From assembly GCA_036781505.1 (NCBI GenBank), contig DAIQAV010000052.1:1-12376 (forward strand): a stretch of 12,376 nucleotides of DNA. Reading direction: 5' to 3'. Shown in pieces: positions 1-6,385 of this stretch. The first letter of the stretch is position 1, and every line of letters starts with the position of its first letter. This DNA is from FEN-680 sp036781505. Lineage in GTDB: Bacteria; Actinomycetota; Geothermincolia; Fen-727; Anoxymicrobiaceae. Both the position numbers and the translations under genes were made by a program. The notes beneath the pieces were generated by a model, which worked only from the letters and a program-made list of their open reading frames with translations, was not told the DNA's origin and did no database searches.

Positions 1-261
1 CACCCGAACACCACCGAGCACCACATCAATTGGATATCGGTCTACTTCGCGCCGGCGGACGAGAAGTTCATATACCAACTGGGCCATTTCGAGTTCAACG
101 CGCACGGCGAGTCAGCGGCGGGCGCCAACCAGGGACCGGTCTACACGCACCACGCCGTGTCGGCCTGGGCGAGGACCAACAAGCCGGGGACGATCTACGC
201 CACTTCGCTGTGCAACATCCACGGCCTCTGGGAGTCGAGCTTCGAGATCAAGGTCCCCTAG
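1..261 (+). CDS. Superoxide reductase (neelaredoxin/desulfoferrodoxin family), C-terminal part
   Basis: This is the last 86 codons of a gene that begins before the window; frame 1 is open from base 1 to a TAG. The fragment opens with HPNTTEHHINWI and ends with CNIHGLWESSFEIKVP. These are the two hallmark blocks of the catalytic domain of superoxide reductase. In the known family, the two His of HPx4H (fragment residues 1 and 7) and the Cys and His of CNIH (71 and 74) ligate the mononuclear Fe(His)4Cys centre that reduces superoxide to peroxide without making O2. The first His ligand and any N-terminal desulforedoxin domain lie outside the window, so one-iron and two-iron forms cannot be told apart. 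The enzyme is cytoplasmic and typical of anaerobes and microaerophiles. It converges on the permease gene, with a palindrome in the 56-bp gap. The family call is firm. Confidence 0.93.
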   Translation, partial: HPNTTEHHINWISVYFAPADEKFIYQLGHFEFNAHGESAAGANQGPVYTHHAVSAWARTNKPGTIYATSLCNIHGLWESSFEIKVP

Positions 262-278
262 CCGGCAAGAATGACATC

Positions 279-313
279 AATGCACCACTGGTGCCTGACC
301 CCAGTGGTGCATT
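279..313. repeat. 35-bp palindromic element (copy 1), probable bidirectional terminator
   Basis: Bases 279-291 (AATGCACCACTGG) are perfectly complementary to 301-313, giving a 13-bp stem with a 9-base loop. On the minus strand the centre reads CTGGGGTCAGGCACCAG. The element fills most of the gap between the converging superoxide reductase and permease genes, so it can serve as a terminator for both, although only a short T-rich stretch follows it. It has the same length as the palindrome at 6351-6385, shares its AAT...ATT ends, and shares a GGGTCAG core in the same position. That points to a dispersed repeat family rather than two unrelated terminators. REP/MITE-like elements moved by Y1 (IS200-like) transposases are a plausible relation, from memory only. 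Confidence 0.75.
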
Positions 314-317
314 TCCC

Positions 318-2702
318 TCATCCGGTGCGCTCGCGCGCCGCGGTCGCAAGGTCCGTCTTCCCCAGTTGCCTTATCGAAGGCAGCACGGCAAGCGCCATCA
401 GGACCACGAACGAAGCGGCGATGACCGCCACCGGGGTCAGAGGGAAGCTGAGTTCCGGCGCGAGCTGGGTGGTTGTTGCGCTCAGGACCTTGTTGATCAG
501 CACCCAGCAGAGAGCCCACCCCAGCACAATCCCCACCGGCAGTATGCCCAGCGCGATGGCGGTCGTCTCGATGAGGAACGACCGGCCGACCGCCCATGGC
601 CTGGAGCCCAGGGTCAGCCTGGTGGCGATCTCCTGTTTGCGCTCCAGCATGGTGATGCTCATCATGGTGAAGATGATCGCGATGCCTATCCCCATCACCA
701 TCACCAGTACGACGTTGAACATCGGCCGTATCGCCTTGTTGATGGTCGAGTCGATGGCGATCATGGTGCTGCTCTTGGTCTGAACCTTGTAGACTCCCGG
801 CATGTGCCTCAACGCCTCGGCGACGCTGGCGTCCTTGCCGGGCGCGGTCTTGATGAGCACCAGGTTGTAGCGGTCGCTCCCGGTAAGGCGCTGGACGTAG
901 CCCAGGTCCACGTAGCAGCCGACACCCAGGGGCTCCCTCACGAAGCCCTGGATAACCAGCTCCAACGGTCCCACCGCGGTCTCCACGGTCACGCGCTGCC
1001 CGACCTTCAACGGGACCTGCCGCGTCAGCGACCGGTTCACCAGCATGCCGCCTGCCGTGGGCGGGCCCTGCCTGCCTCCCGCCGGGAACAGCCCGTGCAT
1101 CAGCGTAGTGGCGCCGAACGCCTGCACGTCGATATCGATCGAGCGCCCCGACGCGCGCAGCCGGGCGGGTGAATCGATGGCCGGTTCGGCGCGCGTCACG
1201 CCGTCCATGCCACGGACCTGGCTGAGGAACGCGGATCCCTCAGGGCTGGGCAGGTAAGCCGCGACGTCCCAGGTGACCACCTGGTGGAACTGCTTGTCCA
1301 GGATGTGCTGGATCGAGCTTATGGCGCCTCTCACAGTCACCAGGGTGCTTACGGTCAGCACCAGCCCCAGAGCCGTGAGCACCGTCCGCTTGCGGTTTCG
1401 GGACAGGTTCCTCAAGGGAAAGCGCAGCCACGCGGGAAAGATCTTCCTGCGCTCGGCCCTCCTCTTGTCGGCTCCTGTCGGCTCGCGCAGTGTCACCCCT
1501 GCGTCCACCCGCATCGCCGCCGCCGGCACCACCCCGGCGGAGTTTCTCGCCGGCATGACCGCGCCCAGCACCGAGAGCAGTATCGCCACCGCGATCCCCA
1601 GCGTGATGATCGCCCAGGGCTGTGTGCTGACCGAGACCGGGGGCAGCCCCAGGGTACCGGCGTACGCCCGGACGGTCAGCCGGCCCAGCACCACGGCCGC
1701 CGCCGCGCCCAGCAGTCCGCCGGTCACGCCGAAGAACACGCCGTACTGCATGAAGTGCCTGACTATCGTGCCCTTCTCGTAGCCGAGCGCCCGTGCCGTC
1801 CCGATCTGTCGCTGCTCGGTGTAGATGATCCTGGCCAGGGTTATGTATATGGCGAGGGACGCGACCCAGAGGAAGATGAGGGTGAAGAACACCGCCACGT
1901 TCTTCATGTTCTTCAGGTCCATCTCGATGAGCCGGGTGCTCTGCTCGTCGGCCCCGCTGTTGGCGCCCACCACCCCGTAGGGCGCCATGCGCGCCGTCAT
2001 CCCCTTCATGGTGCTCTCGAGCGCCGCCGGGCGGGCGTCCTTCGCTCTGAAGGCGACCACGTTGTAGCGGTCGGTGCCGAAGATGCGTTGCACGTCGTCC
2101 TGTCTCATGAAGATGACACCGAACTGGGCGGGGTCGCTCAGCATCGTGTTCTGGTCGGCGACAAGCCGCAGGAAACGCGGGCTCGATCCCGAGCCTGACA
2201 TCGTCACCGCCAGGTTCTTACCGTTCACGATGAGCTTCACGCTGTCGCCCGGCTTGAGGTCGAACTGCTTTGCCAGGTGGCGCTCCGCCAGGAACCCGGC
2301 GCCGCCCCCCGCGGGCGGGTAGGTTCCCGACTCCACCATCAGCCCGTTGACGGCCGACCTGCCATCGTCAGGCAGGGACACCACCCGAAGTGTGAGCTCC
2401 TTGCCCTTGACCGAGGCCGACGTCTCCTTCTCGATGGTCGCCTGGACCGCCTTGATGTTCCGCAGCGAGCCAAGGGGCGCGACGGCCTCGGCGGGCACGG
2501 CGCGGGCCTCGATCTTGAAATCCTCGTACGAGGTCCTGCCGAAGATGTAGTTCACCCAGCCGTCGAGAGCGCGGGGGACGATCAGCATCGTCGTCAGGAT
2601 GGCAGTCCCCAGCACCACGATTACCAGGACAGCGACGACCTGCGACTTGTGCGAGCGCATGTCGCGCAGAAGCTTCCTGTTCAAAAGACTCAAGGGCGTC
2701 AC
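318..2702 (-). CDS. ABC transporter permease with two FtsX domains (MacB/LolE-like duplication)
   Basis: The protein is an inner-membrane subunit of about 794 residues with an internally duplicated layout. It has TM1 at about 21-43, an extracytoplasmic core at about 44-265, three TMs at about 268-293, 322-341 and 363-385, then TM5 at about 440-460, a second extracytoplasmic core at about 461-655, and three final TMs at about 660-685, 711-737 and 757-775. Both halves carry the FtsX coupling segment after the second helix of the half: EQRQIGTARALG (296-307) and ERKQEIATRLTLG (687-699). Such permeases work with a MacB/LolD-type ATPase to export or extract lipids, peptides or lipoproteins. No ATPase gene lies beside it: both neighbours are on the other strand. 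The GTG at 2702 has a poor ribosome site, whereas AGGTGA (2704-2699) lies 5 nt before an in-frame TTG at 2693, which may be the true start. The substrate is unknown. Confidence 0.9.
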   Translation of the reverse strand: MTPLSLLNRKLLRDMRSHKSQVVAVLVIVVLGTAILTTMLIVPRALDGWVNYIFGRTSYEDFKIEARAVPAEAVAPLGSLRNIKAVQATIEKETSASVKGKELTLRVVSLPDDGRSAVNGLMVESGTYPPAGGGAGFLAERHLAKQFDLKPGDSVKLIVNGKNLAVTMSGSGSSPRFLRLVADQNTMLSDPAQFGVIFMRQDDVQRIFGTDRYNVVAFRAKDARPAALESTMKGMTARMAPYGVVGANSGADEQSTRLIEMDLKNMKNVAVFFTLIFLWVASLAIYITLARIIYTEQRQIGTARALGYEKGTIVRHFMQYGVFFGVTGGLLGAAAAVVLGRLTVRAYAGTLGLPPVSVSTQPWAIITLGIAVAILLSVLGAVMPARNSAGVVPAAAMRVDAGVTLREPTGADKRRAERRKIFPAWLRFPLRNLSRNRKRTVLTALGLVLTVSTLVTVRGAISSIQHILDKQFHQVVTWDVAAYLPSPEGSAFLSQVRGMDGVTRAEPAIDSPARLRASGRSIDIDVQAFGATTLMHGLFPAGGRQGPPTAGGMLVNRSLTRQVPLKVGQRVTVETAVGPLELVIQGFVREPLGVGCYVDLGYVQRLTGSDRYNLVLIKTAPGKDASVAEALRHMPGVYKVQTKSSTMIAIDSTINKAIRPMFNVVLVMVMGIGIAIIFTMMSITMLERKQEIATRLTLGSRPWAVGRSFLIETTAIALGILPVGIVLGWALCWVLINKVLSATTTQLAPELSFPLTPVAVIAASFVVLMALAVLPSIRQLGKTDLATAARERTG

Positions 2703-2704
2703 CT
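2691..2704 (-). promoter_or_regulatory. Ribosome site pointing to a TTG start for the permease
   Basis: On the minus strand AGGTGA (2704-2699) is followed by five bases and then TTG (2693-2691), an ideal spacing. The longer-frame GTG start lies inside this Shine-Dalgarno sequence and has no good site of its own. The three-codon difference does not affect the domain call. Confidence 0.5.
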
Positions 2705-2832
2705 GCGTAGCCGAAAAACCAACGGGCGGGTGCCGGTCGAATGTGCGTCTTCGAAACTGTAATCGACACCATGCACCGCCACTCTTGAACCTCTAGAATA
2801 TAGGCAGGCGGACCCGACCTGAAAGGCGCGAC

Positions 2833-3174
2833 ATGAAATTCCTTTACGCAATGCAGATCATAGGCGGGTGCATCATGCTGGTGGGGTACTTTCCCCAGGT
2901 CGCGCAGATCGTCCGCACCAAGACCGTGCGGGACCTGAACATCAAGATGTTCGTGATGCTTTCGGTGGGACTCCTGATGATGGAGGCCTACGCGATAGGC
3001 ATCGTCGTCCACGACCACAGCGGGCAGGCCTACCTGATAACCAACACTCTGGGGCTGGCGGTGAACATCACTGTGGCCGGGCTGATCGCCTATTACCGCA
3101 AGCCGCGAGGCGCTGTGGCTGACGCCACACTGGAGGGAGAAAGCGCCGCCGGCTCCGCCGGCTCCGCCGAGTAG
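2833..3174 (+). CDS. SemiSWEET-type PQ-loop membrane protein, putative sugar transporter
   Basis: The 113-residue product has three predicted membrane helices (about 5-27, 38-60 and 66-87) and a PQ-loop motif, GYFPQVAQIVRTK (18-30, PQ at 21-22). The third helix carries Asn71 and Asn78. This is the size and order of bacterial SemiSWEETs, which dimerise to make a small sugar facilitator in the cytoplasmic membrane. Asn71 sits where the family has its substrate-pocket Asn. The pocket Trp expected in helix 2 is not seen; the segment reads LLMMEAYAIG. The ligand may therefore not be a typical mono- or disaccharide. The tail is Ala/Gly/Ser-rich and built on a 9-bp repeat (GCCGGCTCC). A GAAAGG ribosome site lies six bases before the ATG. 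The gene is divergent from the permease and ends 7 bp from the converging flavoenzyme. No sugar-catabolism neighbours support a substrate. Confidence 0.85.
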   Translation: MKFLYAMQIIGGCIMLVGYFPQVAQIVRTKTVRDLNIKMFVMLSVGLLMMEAYAIGIVVHDHSGQAYLITNTLGLAVNITVAGLIAYYRKPRGAVADATLEGESAAGSAGSAE

Positions 3175-3181
3175 GCGCCTC

Positions 3182-5107
3182 TCAGATCAGGCGGGCGGCG
3201 TGGAAGCCTTCCCAGACCGCGTCCAGCACCTTGCGCGGCTGGACCGCGTCACCTATCACACGCACTTCCAGGCCGTCGACGCCCACCAGTCCGTCCGCGA
3301 CCTGGGCGGCGGCGGTGAACCCCAGCGCCAGGACCACCGCGTCGCACTCGATGAGTGACTCCGCCAGGCCCGCCCTTACTTTCGCGCCACCCTCTTCCAC
3401 CTCGAGCAGCTCGACTCCCGGCATCGTCTTCACGCCGCGTGCGTCCATCTTCTCGAGGAGGCTGGCCTGGTTGAGCGTGAAGACCGGCTCGGAGACCAGT
3501 ATGCCCGCCGGGTCGACGACCGTGACCTCCTTGCCTTGCTCGGCCAGGAAGAGCGCCGTCTCGCAGCCGACCACGCCTGCCCCGGCGACCAGCACCCTGT
3601 CGCCTTCGACCGCACTTCCGGTCAGCACGTCGAGGGCGGATAAGCCGCCTGCCAGCCCCGGCGGCGTTACGGCCGGCCCGGCGCCTGTCGCGATGATGAC
3701 CGCGTCGGGATCCTCGTCCATGATGTCGCCGGCACTCGCCCGAGCGCCCAGCCGCACCTCGATGCCCAGCTTCTCGACCTGTGTCACCAGGTGGTCTAGC
3801 AGCCGGCGCACGTCTCTCTTGAAGCCTGGAGCGGATGCCGCGAGCAGGCAGCCCCCCAGCCGGTCCGCGCCGTCCCACAGCGTCACATCCATGCCGCGCC
3901 GCGCCGCGGTGACGGCCGCCATCATGCCGCCGGGACCCCCGCCGACCACCAGCAGGCGCCGGGCCGCTCCGACCGGCTCGAGCCCGTACTTCCCCTCCAT
4001 CGTGCATGACGGATTGACCGCGCAGGAGGCGTACTTGCCGCTGAAGCCGCGCGCCATGCACCCCTCACAGCAGCCGATGCAGGGCACGATGTCCTCGGGC
4101 CTTCCCTCGGCGACCTTGCGCGCCCACTCCGGATCCGCAAGGTGCGAGCGCCCCAGCCCGATGAAGTCGGCCTTCCCCTCGCCGAGCACGGCCTCGGCCA
4201 CCTCCGGGTCGCCGAGCTTGGCGTTGGCGATGACAGGAATGCCCACCTCGCGCTTCACCGCCGCGGCCATCTCGACCTGTGAGCCGAACGGCTCGTAGAC
4301 CGGCGGTATCGCCCGGTGCCACGCCTCGTAGCAGCCGGCGTCCACGTGGAGGGCGTCCACGCCTTCGTCCTGGAGCATGCGGGCGATCTCGATCCCTTCG
4401 CCGAGCTCCCTGCCGCCCTCGATGTGGTGGATGGGCGTCATCTTGAAGACGACCGGCACCGGCCCGCAGGCCGCCTTCACCGACCGCACCACCTCCAGCG
4501 GAAAGCGCATGCGGCCCTCGAGGTCCCCGCCGTAGGCGTCCTCGCGCTTGTTCCACAGCGACGAGGCGAACTGGTCGAGCAGATAGCCCCCGTAGCCGTG
4601 TATCTCGATGACGTCGATGCCGCAGCCCCGCGCCAGCAAGGCGGCGGCGGCGAATGCCTGGACAATCCTGGAGATTTCCTCGACCGTCAGAGGCCGACAG
4701 GTGATCCAGGGCGTCCAGTGGGAAGGGACCGCGGAAGCGGAGACCGGGACGTGATCGGGATCGAAAAAGTAGTTGAACGTGGTGCGCCCGAGGCCCGCGC
4801 TAAGCTGAATGCCGAGCTTCGCGCCATAGTGGTGGACCTGCTCGGCCAGCTCGCTCCACAGCATCACCTTGTCCATCGAGTCGAAGGCGTTGAGCGCCGA
4901 GCATGGCGACTCGAACTCCGTTGTGACCAGCGCCGCCGCGGGAAAGATCAGCGCGGTGCCGCCCCTCGCCCGCTCCAGGTAGAACTCCATGCCCCTCGTC
5001 GTCAGGCTGCCGTCGGGCGCGGGCACGCCGAACATCCCCATCGGTGTCATCACTATGCGGTTCTTCAGGGTCACGGCGCCGATCTTTCCCGGCTCCATCA
5101 ACTTCAC
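3182..5107 (-). CDS. FMN/FAD/[4Fe-4S] enoate-reductase-like oxidoreductase (OYE family, BaiCD/FadH-like)
   Basis: The protein has 641 residues, the normal length for the 2,4-dienoyl-CoA reductase/enoate reductase family. Residues 1-335 form an Old-Yellow-Enzyme TIM barrel for FMN, including EIHGYGGYLLDQF (168-180, Tyr175) and a terminal IGLGRSHLADPEW. A cysteine cluster C343-x2-C346-x3-C350-x11-C362 matches the [4Fe-4S] spacing of FadH exactly. Then come an FAD Rossmann motif GGGPGG (389-394) and an NAD(P) motif GAGVVG (509-514). Such enzymes pass electrons from NAD(P)H through FAD and Fe-S to FMN, and reduce a C=C conjugated to an acid or CoA ester. Residue 260 is Tyr (DAGCYEAWH) where FadH has its catalytic His. 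From memory, enoate reductases and BaiCD/BaiH share this AGCY pattern, so an enoate- or steroid-acid-type substrate is likelier than dienoyl-CoA. GGGAGGG lies six bases before the GTG start. The substrate is not determined. Confidence 0.92.
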   Translation of the reverse strand: MKLMEPGKIGAVTLKNRIVMTPMGMFGVPAPDGSLTTRGMEFYLERARGGTALIFPAAALVTTEFESPCSALNAFDSMDKVMLWSELAEQVHHYGAKLGIQLSAGLGRTTFNYFFDPDHVPVSASAVPSHWTPWITCRPLTVEEISRIVQAFAAAALLARGCGIDVIEIHGYGGYLLDQFASSLWNKREDAYGGDLEGRMRFPLEVVRSVKAACGPVPVVFKMTPIHHIEGGRELGEGIEIARMLQDEGVDALHVDAGCYEAWHRAIPPVYEPFGSQVEMAAAVKREVGIPVIANAKLGDPEVAEAVLGEGKADFIGLGRSHLADPEWARKVAEGRPEDIVPCIGCCEGCMARGFSGKYASCAVNPSCTMEGKYGLEPVGAARRLLVVGGGPGGMMAAVTAARRGMDVTLWDGADRLGGCLLAASAPGFKRDVRRLLDHLVTQVEKLGIEVRLGARASAGDIMDEDPDAVIIATGAGPAVTPPGLAGGLSALDVLTGSAVEGDRVLVAGAGVVGCETALFLAEQGKEVTVVDPAGILVSEPVFTLNQASLLEKMDARGVKTMPGVELLEVEEGGAKVRAGLAESLIECDAVVLALGFTAAAQVADGLVGVDGLEVRVIGDAVQPRKVLDAVWEGFHAARLI

Positions 5108-5153
5108 GCGTAGCCCTCCCGGCTCCTACGAGTTATCCTTGAGCGCGCGATTG

Positions 5154-5182
5154 ATTATAAGACCAAGGAGGTCCCCGATGAA
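5154..5182 (-). promoter_or_regulatory. Possible promoter of the flavoenzyme gene
   Basis: On the minus strand a perfect TATAAT (5159-5154) lies about 47 bases upstream of the GTG at 5107. With a 17-base spacer a weak -35 (TTCATC, 5182-5177) would overlap the start of the divergent serine hydrolase gene. The -10 is good and the -35 is poor, so this is tentative. It is one of few AT-rich spots in the 70-bp divergent gap. Confidence 0.35.
5165..5172 (+). promoter_or_regulatory. Strong ribosome binding site fixing the serine hydrolase start
   Basis: AAGGAGGT lies five bases before the ATG at 5178. The reading frame stays open further upstream, but this site, and the signal peptide that follows it, place the true start at 5178 rather than at any upstream codon. 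Confidence 0.85.
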
Positions 5183-6344
5183 GAGCAGGCTCACCACCAG
5201 GCTCGCGGCGCTGGCCACTGTGATGGCGCTCGTGTTGCTGGCCGTGTTCGGCACGTCGTGCGGCTCCGCGACTTTCAGCAAGCAGACGCAGGCCCGCATG
5301 GAAGCCGCTCTCGACAAGCTCATGTCGGACAACAATATACCCGGGGCGGCGGTGGGCGTGTGGGCTCCGGGCAAGGGTACCTGGGTCGTCGCGAAGGGCA
5401 AGGCCGACCTCAAGACCGGGAGGGCGATGACGACCGCGGACAACTTCCGCATCGGGAGCACCACCAAGCCGTTCACGGCGACCGTCGCGCTGCAACTGGT
5501 CGACGAGGGCCTGCTGCGCCTCGACGACAAGCTCAGCCTCTACAAGTTCCCGGTCTCGGTCCCCAGCGCCGGCGGTATCACCGTCAGACAGCTGCTGAAC
5601 CACACCAGCGGACTCTACGATTACGCTGACGCCCCGGCCTTCGACAGCGTATACACCACCGACCCGCTCCATCCGTGGACGACCGAAGAACTGCTGAAAA
5701 TAGGGCTCTCGCATGCGCCGTATTTCGCGTCCGGGAAAGGCTGGCATTACTCGAACACCAACTACATACTGCTGGGAGTGATCGCGCAGGACCTGACCAA
5801 CCACACGATCGCGGACGAGGTGCGCAGCCGCATCATCGGCAAGATGGGGCTCAAGAGCACCTTCTACCCGAGCACGCCTGACATGCCCACCCCTTACACC
5901 AGGGGGTACATAATAACTCACGGACCTTCACCCCTGGGCCCGCCGGGTACCTACGACCGCACCCTGCAGAGCCCCTCGGTCGCCGGAGCATCCGGGGCGA
6001 TGATATCGACGCTGGACGACCTTCACTCCTTCGCGCTGGCGCTGGGCCGCGGAGACCTGGTCAGCCAGAAGTCACACAAGGAGCAGACGACCTTCGTGCC
6101 CACGGGGAACCAGCAGTTCACCGACTACGGCCTGGGCATGATGCAGTTCGGAGATCTTGTCGGGCACGGCGGGGACATCAACGGGTACTCCAGCAATACG
6201 TCCTACTCGCCGTCGACCGGCGCGGTCATAGTGGTGCTGGTCAACAAGGACCCCAACGCAAACGCCAGCGGGCAGGTCGGCATCCTTTTGACGAAGCAGC
6301 TGGCGAAGATAGTCTATCCGCAGATGAACTTCACGGGGATGTAA
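5178..6344 (+). CDS. Secreted serine hydrolase of the class C beta-lactamase / D-Ala-D-Ala carboxypeptidase family (S12)
   Basis: The product has 388 residues. An N-terminal Arg/Lys stretch and a hydrophobic segment (about 9-25) end at FGTSC28, so this is probably a lipoprotein anchored outside the membrane, although the lipobox is imperfect (Gly at -3). The three family motifs are present in order: S94-T-T-K97 with the nucleophilic Ser, Y191-S-N193, and H330-G-G in the place of KTG. VRQLLNHTSGL (136-146) is also typical. Members hydrolyse D-Ala peptides, beta-lactams or esters, and sequence alone does not choose between them. The isolated position, with no peptidoglycan gene beside it, adds nothing. 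The upstream in-frame extension toward 4989 has no ribosome site and overlaps the divergent gene, so it is left out. The gene converges on the C45 hydrolase, with a palindrome starting 6 bp after its stop. Confidence 0.92.
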   Translation: MKSRLTTRLAALATVMALVLLAVFGTSCGSATFSKQTQARMEAALDKLMSDNNIPGAAVGVWAPGKGTWVVAKGKADLKTGRAMTTADNFRIGSTTKPFTATVALQLVDEGLLRLDDKLSLYKFPVSVPSAGGITVRQLLNHTSGLYDYADAPAFDSVYTTDPLHPWTTEELLKIGLSHAPYFASGKGWHYSNTNYILLGVIAQDLTNHTIADEVRSRIIGKMGLKSTFYPSTPDMPTPYTRGYIITHGPSPLGPPGTYDRTLQSPSVAGASGAMISTLDDLHSFALALGRGDLVSQKSHKEQTTFVPTGNQQFTDYGLGMMQFGDLVGHGGDINGYSSNTSYSPSTGAVIVVLVNKDPNANASGQVGILLTKQLAKIVYPQMNFTGM

Positions 6345-6350
6345 CGCAAG

Positions 6351-6385
6351 AATTCAAGAATAGGGTCAGACCCCTTTCTTGAATT
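6351..6385. repeat. 35-bp palindromic element (copy 2), probable bidirectional terminator
   Basis: The arms AATTCAAGAA (6351-6360) and TTCTTGAATT (6376-6385) are perfect complements. The 15-base centre TAGGGTCAGACCCCT holds a nested GGGTC/GACCC palindrome. The element fills almost all of the 39-bp gap between the convergent serine hydrolase and C45 genes, and its right arm includes the first two bases of the TTA that encodes the C45 stop. Aligned without gaps to the minus strand of 279-313, 23 of 35 positions agree, including both ends and GGGTCAG. The arms differ, but each copy stays self-complementary. Confidence 0.78.

Noticed and set aside
433..440. GGGGTCAG inside the permease gene, resembling the core of the palindromes
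   Set aside because: It has no complementary arms around it and lies in conserved coding sequence; it is a chance match to a short word.
30..1172. Long plus-strand reading frame over the permease
   Set aside because: Its Arg/His/Gly-rich product shows no domain, and the opposite strand carries a clear FtsX permease with membrane helices. The frame is a high-GC shadow that also runs through the superoxide reductase end.
2785..2804. TTGAAC followed by TAGAATATAGG upstream of the SemiSWEET gene
   Set aside because: The boxes are only 4-8 bases apart, so they cannot form a normal -35/-10 pair, and no matching -35 is seen further upstream.
3173..3180. AGGCGCCT palindrome at the SemiSWEET/flavoenzyme junction
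   Set aside because: It is too short and too GC-rich to be called a terminator, and it has no T-run.
3231..4298. 355-codon plus-strand frame opposite the flavoenzyme
   Set aside because: The Ser/Pro/Ala-rich translation has no motif. The minus strand encodes a complete OYE, Fe-S, FAD and NAD(P) domain series in the same place.
4989..5177. Upstream extension of the serine hydrolase frame
   Set aside because: It overlaps the start of the divergent flavoenzyme gene, has no ribosome site, and would bury the signal peptide. AAGGAGGT at 5165 sets the start at 5178.
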